64,000 nt of DNA from Paraburkholderia panacisoli (GCF_008369935.1 NZ_VTUZ01000043.1:19260-83259), one strand, 5' to 3'; shown: positions 42,567 to 51,390, counted from the stretch's first letter. Notes: a model not told the origin generated them from the sequence alone. Translations and numbers: made by a program.

Positions 42567-45044
42567 ATGAATGACCAGAAAACGCTGCTGCAGGTCGATG
42601 GTGTCACCAAGATCTTCCCCGGAGTGCGGGCGCTTGACGACGTGACGTTCTCGGTCGTCGAGGGCGAGGTACACGGTCTCGTTGGCGAGAACGGGGCAGG
42701 CAAGTCCACGCTCATGGCCGTCGCGTCCGGCGCCCTCGTGCCGGAGAAAGGACGCGTCGTAATCGACGGCACGGAAACGCTAGGCGACACCGAGCAGGCA
42801 CGCCGGTTGGGGTTGGCTATCGTACGGCAGGAACCGGCGCTCATGCCCGACCTGACCGTAGCGGAAAACCTTTATCTCGGCGTGCCTGCCGGGCAGCGTC
42901 CGTCCTTGATGGAGGTGGCGCAATGGGCGCGAGGGCTCCTGAAGCAATGGAGCGACGATGTCGCAATCGATGCGAACGAGCGCGTGGTGAGCTTGGGCCC
43001 CGAGCAGCGGTTCATCGTTGAAATCGTCAAAGCGCTTGCTGCAAAGCCCAAGGTTCTGGTCCTCGACGAACCGACCGAACACCTGTTGACGGAAGACGTC
43101 GATCGTCTGTTCGAGCGCATCCGCAAGATAACGGCTTCGGGTTGTTCGGTCGTCTATATCTCGCACAGGATCCGCGAGGTCCAGAGAATTGCGCATCGCC
43201 TGACGGTTCTTCGCGACGGTCAGGGCCAGGGCACCTATGAGGCCGCGGGCCTCAGCGAACAGGAAATTGTCGAACTGATCGTCGGCGGTGCGCTCGACCG
43301 CGACTTCCCGGCCAAGGGTAACAATGGCGGCGCAAGCGTCATTCTCGACGTGACGAAGCTGCGTGGTGCCGGCTTTACCGACATATCGGTTCAGGTCAAG
43401 AAAGGTGAGATTGTCGGCCTCGCGGGGATCGACGGCAACGGCCAGCGAGAATTCATGCGGGCCCTCGCGGGACAGACGCGAAGCCATGGTAGCGTCACGG
43501 TGGCCGGCATTCCCGCGAGGCTTCGCAACTCGCAGGCTGCCGCCGATTCGGGCATCAGTTATCTGCCGGGCGACCGTCATCGCGAGGGCATTTTCGGCGA
43601 ATTGTCGGTGCGCGAGAATTTTTCGATCCGCAGTCTCCCATTCGATTCCATCAAGGGATGGGTAAGCCAGCGCAGCGAAGCAAAGCGCGCCAGGGACGCC
43701 GTGACGCGATTCGCTGTCAAGACGCCGTCCATTGACACGCCTATTCGTACCCTGTCGGGCGGTAACCAACAGAAGCTTGTGCTGGCGAGTGTCCTCGCCA
43801 GTCATCCCAAGGTGCTGCTGGTCGACGAGCCGACCCAGGGCGTGGACATTGGCGCACGGATGGAAATCTACAAGGTGCTCCGCGAGGCCGCAGCCGCAGG
43901 CGCCGCCGTGATCGTCGTTTCGTCGGATGCGCACGAGGTGGCGGGACTCTGTGACCGTGTGCTCATCTTTTCGCGCGGCCATATCGTCAAGGAATTGGGC
44001 GAGAACGCCGTCAGTGAGAACAACATCACGTCTGCCGTCCTGACCGCAACGACTGAGCGGGAGAAGGGCGCTTCCCGGACTTCCGGGCTCTGGAAGTGGG
44101 CTGCCGGGGATTGGGCGCCGCTCGTGATGCTTGCCGTTGCAGTCTGTGCGCTCGGTATGTATGCGGCGCACGTCAATCCGACTTACCTCTCTGCGCGAAA
44201 CCTCAGCGGCATGCTGGCGCTCGTGGCGACACTGGCCATCGTCGCATACGGGCAGCAGATGCTCATGCTGGTTGGCGGGATCGATCTTTCGGTCGGGCCG
44301 CTCATGGGGCTGATCGTCGTCATACAGTCGTTCTTCCTGAATGATGGCGCATCGCTGGGTCATCAGCTCTCTGGTTGGGTGATCGTGTTGCTCGTTGCCC
44401 TTGCCGTCGGACTCGTGAACTGGATGCTGGTCGGCCCGTTCCGGTTGCATCCGATGGTGGCAACGCTCGCGACGTACATGGCGCTTCAGGCGGTGTCACT
44501 GCTCCTGCGCCCGGTTCCGGGTGGCCTGATCGCGGATTCCATCGTGGAGTCGATCGGTGCCCAGATCGGCGTCGTCCCCATTGTCGTGATCGTGGCAATC
44601 GTCATTGCGGTGGTGCTCGAAATCGCGTTGTTCAAGTCGAGGGCCGGTCTCACGTTGCGCGGTGTGGGCTCCCGCGTCGAAGCGGCGCGTATGTCCGGCG
44701 CCCGCCCGCAACTGACGTCGCTCGCCGCGTACATGGGGTGTTCGTTCCTTGCGGGCGTCGCTGCCGTGCCCATGATGGCGCAGGCCGGCTCTGGCGACGC
44801 CAGCGCAGGCATCAACTACACGCTCGGAAGCGTCGCAGCGGTGGTGATAGGCGGCGCAAGCCTGTTTGGGGGGCGCGGCTCCTTCGTCGGTTCGCTGCTG
44901 GGTGCGCTCCTCATCATTCAGGTGAATGTCGTCACCTCATTCCTCGATATCGGGGACTCGTGGCAGTCGTACCTCCTAGGCGGGATGATCCTCACGTCAG
45001 TCGCACTCTATTCCAAGAGTAGAGAAATGGTGGTGGCGAAATGA
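42567..45044 (+). CDS. fused sugar-type ABC transporter: tandem ATPase (RbsA-like) plus permease (RbsC-like)
   Basis: 825 residues. Residues 1-490 are a double ATPase: Walker A GENGAGKST (40-48), Walker B VLVLDEPTEHL; the second half has a degenerate Walker A (GIDGNGQREF), signature LSGGNQQK and LLVDEPTQGVDIGA. Residues ~510-825 are a multi-helix permease (MLALVATLAIVAYGQQMLML, GGIDLSVGPLMG). RbsA and RbsC are normally separate proteins; the fusion is unusual but the junction is clean. Followed with a 4-base overlap by a second permease. The matching binding protein is probably that at 22840-24054. Confidence 0.9.
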   Translation: MNDQKTLLQVDGVTKIFPGVRALDDVTFSVVEGEVHGLVGENGAGKSTLMAVASGALVPEKGRVVIDGTETLGDTEQARRLGLAIVRQEPALMPDLTVAENLYLGVPAGQRPSLMEVAQWARGLLKQWSDDVAIDANERVVSLGPEQRFIVEIVKALAAKPKVLVLDEPTEHLLTEDVDRLFERIRKITASGCSVVYISHRIREVQRIAHRLTVLRDGQGQGTYEAAGLSEQEIVELIVGGALDRDFPAKGNNGGASVILDVTKLRGAGFTDISVQVKKGEIVGLAGIDGNGQREFMRALAGQTRSHGSVTVAGIPARLRNSQAAADSGISYLPGDRHREGIFGELSVRENFSIRSLPFDSIKGWVSQRSEAKRARDAVTRFAVKTPSIDTPIRTLSGGNQQKLVLASVLASHPKVLLVDEPTQGVDIGARMEIYKVLREAAAAGAAVIVVSSDAHEVAGLCDRVLIFSRGHIVKELGENAVSENNITSAVLTATTEREKGASRTSGLWKWAAGDWAPLVMLAVAVCALGMYAAHVNPTYLSARNLSGMLALVATLAIVAYGQQMLMLVGGIDLSVGPLMGLIVVIQSFFLNDGASLGHQLSGWVIVLLVALAVGLVNWMLVGPFRLHPMVATLATYMALQAVSLLLRPVPGGLIADSIVESIGAQIGVVPIVVIVAIVIAVVLEIALFKSRAGLTLRGVGSRVEAARMSGARPQLTSLAAYMGCSFLAGVAAVPMMAQAGSGDASAGINYTLGSVAAVVIGGASLFGGRGSFVGSLLGALLIIQVNVVTSFLDIGDSWQSYLLGGMILTSVALYSKSREMVVAK

Positions 45045-46069
45045 AAAACGCAATGCACAATCAGGCGGAAGTTATGTCGGAATTCCTTGAGCCCTCCAAG
45101 TCGAAATCAAAAGCAAAGCCGGCACGGCTACCAGCGGTTGATGAATTCTCGTGGATCTGGGTCGGGCTGGTCCTGCTCTTCGTGTGCAGCTCCATTGTCG
45201 CGCCGGGCACGATGACGCGAGGCTCGATCCTGGCCATGCTTCCGTTCGCTGGCATTCTTGCGATCGTTGCGACGGGCCAAACGCTGGTCATCCAGCAGCG
45301 CGGCCTCGACATGTCGGCAATCGGTATGGTTTCGCTCGCCGGCATTGTCATGGCCAGATCGGGATTCGCGTTCAATTCCATCGTCCTTGCCGTCATTTTT
45401 ACCGTCTGCGTCGGCGCGATCGTCGGCATCGTCAATGGTGCGCTCATCTCGAGGGTCGCGATTACCCCGCTGGTGGCGACGCTCGCCGTCAACGCGCTGC
45501 TGATTGGCTGCGCACGCTCGTTGACCGGTAACGTTCCGGTTGACGTCCCGACCGTCATGCAAACCATTTCGCACGCTCAGTTCCTTGGGCTCCCGGCCAA
45601 CGTCTGGTTCGCCTTCACGTTCGTGACGACCGCGTGGATCATTACCCGCAAGACCACGGTAGGGCGCAGGTTCGTCGCCGTGGGGGTGAACCCGCGCGCG
45701 GCCGAAGCCGCAGGCGTCAACGTGCTGAAGTACAGGATTGGGGCATACCTCGCCTCCGCCGTTTGCTTTTCCGCGGCGGGCATGCTGCTCGCCGGATTCA
45801 TCGGAAGCGCGTCGCAGACTTCGGGTAACGACTATCTGCTGCCGGCGATCGCGGCGGTGGTGGTCGGAGGCACGCCGTTCACGGGCGGCAGAGGCAGTGT
45901 CGTCGCGAGTGCCGTGGCCGCACTGTTCATGGCGCAACTCGGTCAGCTCGTGCTGGCGCTTGGGGCAGGCCCCGCTGTTCAGCTCCTCGTTCAGGCCTGC
46001 GCGATCCTGCTCGCAACCACCGTCCGCCATCTGCCATCGGCGATAAGAACGTTTCGCAAAAGGTCATAG
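45041..46069 (+). CDS. sugar-type ABC transporter permease (RbsC-like)
   Basis: 342 residues, mostly hydrophobic helices, with IVATGQTLVIQQRGLDMSAI and the cytoplasmic-loop motif NPRAAEAAGVNVLKYR (the EAA-like loop that contacts the ATPase) and a late GGTPFTGGRGSV. The ATG overlaps the stop of the fused protein (ATGA). With the permease half of that protein it can form a heterodimeric channel. No binding-protein gene accompanies it. Confidence 0.9.
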   Translation: MKNAMHNQAEVMSEFLEPSKSKSKAKPARLPAVDEFSWIWVGLVLLFVCSSIVAPGTMTRGSILAMLPFAGILAIVATGQTLVIQQRGLDMSAIGMVSLAGIVMARSGFAFNSIVLAVIFTVCVGAIVGIVNGALISRVAITPLVATLAVNALLIGCARSLTGNVPVDVPTVMQTISHAQFLGLPANVWFAFTFVTTAWIITRKTTVGRRFVAVGVNPRAAEAAGVNVLKYRIGAYLASAVCFSAAGMLLAGFIGSASQTSGNDYLLPAIAAVVVGGTPFTGGRGSVVASAVAALFMAQLGQLVLALGAGPAVQLLVQACAILLATTVRHLPSAIRTFRKRS

Positions 46070-46264
46070 TGGAAGGTAGTAGCGGGTCTCTGCGCCATTT
46101 TATCCGGGCGCCCGTAGTCGCGCGAAAAGCGGGCGTTTCGGGGCTGGGACCTGGGAGCGAGGAGCCGGTTAGCGACTGACCTGCCTCTGCAAGCCGATTG
46201 CAGCGACCCGACAGAGGTCGTCAAGCGATCTTTGGAGACTCTTTTTTAAAGTAAGGATAACGAA

Positions 46265-47335
46265 ATGAGAAAGATCGTTTCTTGCATAGCCCTGATGGCA
46301 TGCGGCGTCTGCAATAGTTACGCGCAGAGTACCGTGACGCTGTATGGACGAATCGCCGCTGGCCTTGATTTTGTTACCAACGTTGCGACGCCAGAGGGTC
46401 AGTCTAAAAACAACTTCAGGTTCGGCAGCAATCAGTATGGATACAGCTGGTTCGGCCTGAAAGGCGACGAAGACCTCGGAGGAGGTGTGCATGCTGTCTT
46501 CAAACTCGAAAGCCTCTTCACTTCCGGAACGGGTGAGATTCCGCCTAACACGATTTTTACCCGCGATGCCTATGTAGGCTTGTCCCACGACAAGTTCGGA
46601 AGCATCTGGTTCGGACGGGCCATGAGCCTCACCGACGAGACCGGCTGGTACATCGATCCGTTGGGCGAACAGGTGGGCACAGGCATCGCCAACTTCGCCT
46701 TCGGGCGCGCATGGGGTCCCCGATCGAACGTCGTCACTTACAATTCACCCAATTGGGGTGGCTTCTCGTTCAGGGTCCAAAACGGCTTCGGCAACGAGGC
46801 CGGCAACTTTCAGGGTAACCGTCAGTTCAGTGTGAGCGCACAATATACCCTCGCGAGTTTTGCCGCATACGGGGTGTATGAAGAACTCCGTGACGCAAAC
46901 GGCAAATTCTCTGATCTGTATACGGCTTCGCGCCTGTACATGATCGGCGGAACGTACCAATTGGGGGCGGTCAGATTCTACACGGGCTTCCAACAACTCG
47001 TTTCATCCGGAAGCGACACGGTTTCGACCACGTTTAACCCATTCGGGGCAACGCGTAGCCAGCAGGAGTGGCTGGGTGCCTCCTGGCAGGCTACGTCCGC
47101 CCTCGCCTTGCAGGCAGGCTGGTATCACGGCAACGTAAATCACGGCGGCGGGACGGGCAATCTTGCTGCCCTCGGCTCAACCTACAACCTGTCCAAACGA
47201 ACCTTCCTCTACCTGACCGTCGGAGCCATGTTCAATGGAAAACAGTCGGCGTTCCCGGTTGAAACGGCCGACTCGCAACCGTTGCCCGGCCACAATCAAC
47301 AAGGCGGCTACTTTGGCATCATGCACTACTTCTGA
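46265..47335 (+). CDS. outer-membrane porin, Burkholderia OmpC-like family
   Basis: 356 residues: signal peptide MRKIVSCIALMACGVCNSYA, first strand QSTVTLYGRIAAGLDF, loop FGLKGDEDLGGGVHAVFKLE and a C-terminal Phe (GGYFGIMHYF). AAGTAAGGATAAC precedes the ATG. It follows the permease by 195 bases and likely provides outer-membrane entry for the same substrate. It is distinct from the porin at 7909. Confidence 0.92.
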   Translation: MRKIVSCIALMACGVCNSYAQSTVTLYGRIAAGLDFVTNVATPEGQSKNNFRFGSNQYGYSWFGLKGDEDLGGGVHAVFKLESLFTSGTGEIPPNTIFTRDAYVGLSHDKFGSIWFGRAMSLTDETGWYIDPLGEQVGTGIANFAFGRAWGPRSNVVTYNSPNWGGFSFRVQNGFGNEAGNFQGNRQFSVSAQYTLASFAAYGVYEELRDANGKFSDLYTASRLYMIGGTYQLGAVRFYTGFQQLVSSGSDTVSTTFNPFGATRSQQEWLGASWQATSALALQAGWYHGNVNHGGGTGNLAALGSTYNLSKRTFLYLTVGAMFNGKQSAFPVETADSQPLPGHNQQGGYFGIMHYF

Positions 47336-47463
47336 GTACAACTGATGATCTTGGCGCGCGACCGGCGGTCGTTCGGCGCCGCGGTCGCGAGGTCGCGATC
47401 CGGGGCGCCGACATGGTCTGTCATGTGGGCGTCCCCGGTCGATCAATCCACGCGGGTGCCGGT

Positions 47464-48429
47464 TCACGAACCGCTACCCGACTGCAGTCTCTCCGTAAGA
47501 AACGTGCCGATGGCATCGAGACTCTGTGTCGAGGCCTTCAACGTTCCGATACTGCCGTGGAATCCGTGCGGCATGCCCAACCAGACGTCAACTCGCGCAT
47601 CGACGCCTGCGGCGACCGCACGCTGGACATACAGGCGCGAATCGTCCAGCAGGACTTCATCGTCTCCCACGTGAACGCGCACGGGCGGCAAGCCGGTCAC
47701 GGGCGCGTGAAGCGGCGAAGCCAGGGGATGTTTGGGGTCAGCGTCGCGCAAGTAGGTATGGACGAGTTCCGACACCTGCGCGCGCGTGAAAAGCGGATCG
47801 GCGTCCGCACGGGTTTCGTACGTCGGGGCGGAGAGCGTCAAATCTGTAACGGGTGACAACGCCACCGCGCCCACGAGTGTCGCCTTCGCGGCGACTTCTC
47901 CGCTGGCGATGCGCGAAGCCAGGATCAGGGCAAGATTGCCACCCGCCGAGTCGCCGGTAACCGCAATCCGGGAAATGCCGCTTTCGTCGAGTCCAAGATA
48001 GCAGGACAGCACGTCATCAACTGCAGCGGGGAAAGGATGGTCGGGCGCCAACCGATAATCTGGGACGAAGGCCTTTACTCCGCTCCTCGCGGCGATTTGG
48101 GCGACGAGGTGCCGGAATGCGTTGGCCGATCCAAAGTTGAACCAACCGCCGTGCAGATGGAGTATGGCTTCGTCAGGCCGGCTATTTTCAGGGTTGACCC
48201 AGAGCCCAGGAATGCCGCCGACCGAGCCGGATTCGAAGGTCACGCCCTTGTAGGGCAAAACGCGTTCCATCATCGCATCGAACGCGCCACGTCCCTCGAC
48301 TCCCCACCGCATGCCTTTGGCTGAACGTGTCATGGCGCGCATTGCCTCGGTGATCTTCCCATCTTCCGGATCAAGCGGGTGAGTCACGACGAAGGCGCTC
48401 GAGAGATCGCCATTGGATGAATTTTGCAT
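47464..48429 (-). CDS. alpha/beta hydrolase, HSL family esterase
   Basis: 321 residues. LHLHGGWFNFGS is the oxyanion region (HGGW instead of HGGG), GDSAGGN the nucleophile elbow, HVGDDEVLLDD supplies Asp and GMPHGFHG the His. No signal peptide. AGGAACTGACC precedes the ATG. It converges on the porin gene and is transcribed alone. Same family as 1715-2659 but only distantly similar. Confidence 0.87.
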   Translation of the reverse strand: MQNSSNGDLSSAFVVTHPLDPEDGKITEAMRAMTRSAKGMRWGVEGRGAFDAMMERVLPYKGVTFESGSVGGIPGLWVNPENSRPDEAILHLHGGWFNFGSANAFRHLVAQIAARSGVKAFVPDYRLAPDHPFPAAVDDVLSCYLGLDESGISRIAVTGDSAGGNLALILASRIASGEVAAKATLVGAVALSPVTDLTLSAPTYETRADADPLFTRAQVSELVHTYLRDADPKHPLASPLHAPVTGLPPVRVHVGDDEVLLDDSRLYVQRAVAAGVDARVDVWLGMPHGFHGSIGTLKASTQSLDAIGTFLTERLQSGSGS

Positions 48430-48660
48430 GGTCAGTTCCTATACCCAGATCGATTGATGGTCCTGCCGATCACAACTGCTGCTCATCACTGCGCCTTGGA
48501 GTTTGCCCACAACTTCCGTCTTAGGCGTCAACTGCTGTCTGCCGGTCTCGAAGCGAAGACATAAAGAGTTCGAAACTTAAGCCATTCGATCATTCCTCGC
48601 CATAAATGTGCGACTCACTGGCTAGCACGATCGTTCGCTAGCGCTGCCGCCACCGGCATT

Positions 48661-48712
48661 TACCAGGGGATTCCCTGGTACCCTTGACTTAAATCATTCT
48701 ATGTCGCATTAT
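48661..48712 (+). promoter_or_regulatory. family promoter G with upstream dyad
   Basis: TACCAGGG-GATT-CCCTGGTA (48661-48680) is a perfect 8-4-8 dyad. TTGACT follows at 48684-48689, a 17-base spacer, and CATTAT (48707-48712), then ACGATGCAAGAT. About 110 bases before the small-protein gene. Confidence 0.75.
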
Positions 48713-48831
48713 ACGATGCAAGATCATGCTGATCGTGGCGATCTTAACACGAATGGAAAGATTGCGCGAGTAGTAGACATGTCGTGTTGAGACGCTGTTC
48801 GAGGCTGGGTCGTTTTGTGAAGGAGAGGGTC

Positions 48832-49071
48832 ATGGCTAGCGCAGGAAAATCTTTGCGCCTGATGGTCGATCACTGGCTAGGGACGGCGCCTGGGGACAAG
48901 GTCCATGTCACAGAGTTCAGGAACAGGCGATCCACAGATCAACGTTATGTGTGTGTCGAGACCCTAAGAGCGGCAGGCCCAGTCGCACTGTTCTTTTTTC
49001 GCCATCGAGACGGTACCTGGTGCATATACCCTCCAGGCCGGGAACGACCGATGATCCGGATGTTTGGTTGA
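48832..49071 (+). CDS. small uncharacterised protein, 79-aa family member 2
   Basis: 79 residues, homologous to 17195-17434 along the whole length (MASAGKSLRLMVDHWL, VHVTEFRN, YVCVETLRAAG, DGTWCIYPPGRERP). GAAGGAGAG lies 5 bases before the ATG. It is the only gene after promoter G, the best-conserved member of the promoter family, so it is an independently regulated member of the regulon. No domain recognised; the Trp-Cys-Ile and Pro-Pro motif and basic charge suggest ligand or nucleic-acid contact, which is speculation. Confidence 0.75.
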   Translation: MASAGKSLRLMVDHWLGTAPGDKVHVTEFRNRRSTDQRYVCVETLRAAGPVALFFFRHRDGTWCIYPPGRERPMIRMFG

Positions 49072-49263
49072 CGCCATCGTGGGCGCGGCAATCTCCGGTC
49101 ACGGCCGACGTCTGGCAGCGCGGTCTCCATATATCGAGCCGCCTGAGTTGTGGGCGGCAGACAGCCGTCATTTGAGCGTGTGAGCGATAAGCGTTCAATA
49201 CAGTCCGGTGCCACGCTGGGGAGTGCTCTCGCTGCGCCGTAGCAATTTTGAGGAACATAGGCG

Positions 49264-49863
49264 ATGTTCGCGAAGTTGAACCATGATTTTATTTCTTGGC
49301 CACGCGCTATTGCGCATCGCCTCCGCGGTATCGTCGTCGCGGCGGCGGTCGTGGTCTTCGGGTCGTTTGCGGGACTGTGTTATGGCGCTGATTCGCCGGT
49401 TTGGCCGACGTCCACAACTTTCGACGCTCCCAGAGAGGGCACGCCCACAGCAGAGGAAATCGCAACTCTTGTGAGTGCCCGCTTTCATATAAGGTTGCCC
49501 GCCGCATTGGAAATTGGTCACGCGGTGCTGAACGCAGCCGGGCGCTACACAATCTCGCCGTTGTTGCTGCTTGCAGTGATTGCGGTCGAGTCCAGTTTCG
49601 ACCGATTTGCGGTAAGTGTGGTTGGCGCCAAGGGACTCATGCAAGTGCTTCCATCTCAGCATAGAGACCTTGTCCTTCGCACGTCCGATTTGACTGACGC
49701 GCGTACGAACGTTCGCATTGGATCAGAAGTTCTGCATAACTACATAATGGCCGCAGATGGAAACCTCGAGGACGCGCTAGATCGGTATAGCGGGGGCGCC
49801 AAGGGCTATGCGCGGCGCGTAGTCGATCGCATGAGCATGATGAAAGCGGAATTCGGGTTGTGA
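49264..49863 (+). CDS. lytic transglycosylase (SLT domain)
   Basis: 199 residues. An N-terminal hydrophobic segment (23-41) acts as signal or anchor; the SLT fold follows with catalytic Glu109 (IAVESSFDRF), GAKGLMQVLPSQ, and DRYSGGAKGYARRV. It cleaves peptidoglycan with 1,6-anhydro product, in the periplasm. Such small enzymes are common on mobile elements and near secretion systems; here the broken integrase is 300 bases away. No partner gene is seen. Confidence 0.85.
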   Translation: MFAKLNHDFISWPRAIAHRLRGIVVAAAVVVFGSFAGLCYGADSPVWPTSTTFDAPREGTPTAEEIATLVSARFHIRLPAALEIGHAVLNAAGRYTISPLLLLAVIAVESSFDRFAVSVVGAKGLMQVLPSQHRDLVLRTSDLTDARTNVRIGSEVLHNYIMAADGNLEDALDRYSGGAKGYARRVVDRMSMMKAEFGL

Positions 49864-50174
49864 CGCGGCATTGTTTCGAATCGGCTGGTGACGTTCAAAA
49901 AGTAAATATGGGGCAGAGTATCCTAAATAATCACATCTCGTCGAAGGGGAGCGGGACTACAACTCCAACCACATCGATAGCTCGTCGATAAGGCGGCGGA
50001 TCGCAATTGAGATAACTTTGCTTGAACTCAATACCCCGTCTGCGCTTCGCTAAAAATCCTCTGCCTTCAACGCGTCATGTAGACATAGTTAAAGTCAGCG
50101 AACTTTTGACATGCATGAGCCAGATTCACATGTCCGGCACTGGCTGCGAAGCGGGCAGGGCGTGATAACACCCG
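49864..50174. other. gap before the integrase remnant, no gene recognised
   Basis: Frames are broken throughout and no family signal is seen. It may contain decayed integrase or island sequence. Confidence 0.35.
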
Positions 50175-50399
50175 TTATCGCGGCGATGCTGCTGCGGCGC
50201 CGGCCGTAAGGCCGGACCATGTTGGATAGACGCCGAGCGCTAGCGTTTTGTCTTTGCTAGCGAACCGGTAATTCAACCGCCAATATTTGGCGCCGGACTT
50301 ATCTAGTTGAAGGTACATGCGACGGCCGCCAGACAATTGATTGCCGGTGCCCTCCGGATTGTAGCGTGCAGTCCGCATCTGAGTGTCTGTGAGCGGCAT
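50175..50399 (-). pseudogene. truncated P4-type integrase (N-terminal domain)
   Basis: From the ATG at 50399 the minus strand gives MPLTDTQMRTARYNPEGTGN, then MYLQLDKSGAKYWRLNYRF and KTLALGVYPT: the DUF4102 N-terminal domain of tyrosine recombinases that insert into tRNA genes. After about 60 residues the match ends; the arm-binding and catalytic domains are gone. It starts 163 bases from the 3' end of tRNA-Leu, the standard place for such an integrase. Confidence 0.78.
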
Positions 50400-50489
50400 G
50401 GTGGTATTTGGCAAAATCGGTGACGAAGGTCGTCGGATGCCACCAAAAATACCACCGGCTTTCCATGTACCACATGGGAATGCAGCAGA

Positions 50490-50528
50490 AACGAAAAAAC
50501 CCCGAAAGCCATTAGCGGTCGGGGGTTT
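50490..50528 (-). terminator. Rho-independent terminator of tRNA-Leu
   Basis: On the minus strand ACCCCCGA and TCGGGGT form a stem around a 13-base loop followed by a run of T. It lies 35 bases after the tRNA. Confidence 0.7.
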
Positions 50529-50561
50529 CTGTACTTCGCCGGAACTTGCCGGAATATTCAT

Positions 50562-50646
50562 TGGTGCCCAGGGCGGGACTCGAACCCGCACGCCTTTCGG
50601 CGCTACCCCCTCAAGATAGTGCGTCTACCAATTTCGCCACCTGGGC
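50562..50646 (-). tRNA. tRNA-Leu (anticodon GAG)
   Basis: 85 bases on the minus strand: GCCCAGG acceptor pairing with CCTGGGC, D arm GGCGAAATTGGTAGACGC, anticodon stem CTATC/GGTAG around TTGAGGG (GAG), a long variable arm (GCGCCGAAAGGCGT), T arm GGGTTCGAGTCCC, encoded CCA. Confidence 0.93.
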
Positions 50647-50751
50647 TTAAGGGAGCGGCATTGTACCGGGTAAATCAGCGTTTGTGAACGTCGCGCTCCG
50701 GCGTCTAACGCGAACGCTCGCTGTTCCCTGAAAAGCACCATCGAAGTCGGC

Positions 50752-51390
50752 TTACTCCGGCTTCCCCGCGACCCGCGCCAGCATCTGATCACCAATCACC
50801 GGATTCCCGCTCGCTATCAGCGCTTCGCCGGCGCCTCGAATATCCCGTGCCTCCTTGTTCTGGCTGAGTTTGCTTTTGCCGACCAGTCGCGTGATATCGA
50901 TCTGCAAACCGACAATAGCCTTGGTCATCGGATCGATGTAGTCCTTCGGCGCATCCGCCATCTTCCAGGGCTGCGGTTGCGACGCCTCGTGCGTGCGTGT
51001 CAGCCGGCCGATCACGCCGCGCACGTAGCGCTCGTCATCGCGAATCGTGATGCGTCCGTGCGCATGGACGACGATGTAATTCCACGTGGGCACCTGCTTG
51101 TGAAACTCATGCTTGCTCGGATACCAGTTCGGCGACACGTAGGCGTCTCCCGCGCGAAAGACCACCAGCACCTCGTCGCCGTTCGCGACGTCCTGCCACA
51201 CGGGGTTGGCCCGTGCAACATGCGCGCGCAGCACACCCAGTTCGCCTTCACTTGCCGCGAGTTCGAATGGAAGATGGTTGGCGTCGAGCCCGCTGATCCC
51301 GTGCGTGATCAGCGTGCCGAACGGATGTTGAACGATGCATGCGTGCAGCACTTCTTGGGCGGGTTCGTCGAAATGGGCGGGTACGTACAT
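50752..51390 (-). CDS. paiB: PaiB-type FMN-binding negative transcriptional regulator
   Basis: 212 residues beginning MYVPAHFDEP, with the family's GTLITHG, NHLPFEL, SPNWYPSKHEFHKQVPTWNY (FMN-barrel surface) and MTKAIVGLQIDITRLVGKSKLSQN. PaiB proteins have a split-barrel FMN-binding fold and were named from a Bacillus protease regulator; their biochemical role is unclear. Full length. Divergent from the MocR gene with a 120-base shared region, a frequent pairing in this bacterial group. Confidence 0.92.
   Translation of the reverse strand: MYVPAHFDEPAQEVLHACIVQHPFGTLITHGISGLDANHLPFELAASEGELGVLRAHVARANPVWQDVANGDEVLVVFRAGDAYVSPNWYPSKHEFHKQVPTWNYIVVHAHGRITIRDDERYVRGVIGRLTRTHEASQPQPWKMADAPKDYIDPMTKAIVGLQIDITRLVGKSKLSQNKEARDIRGAGEALIASGNPVIGDQMLARVAGKPE

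Noticed and set aside
42780..44450. 556-residue minus-strand open frame inside the ABC transporter gene
   Set aside because: Antisense shadow of a GC-rich gene; Arg/His-rich with no family pattern.
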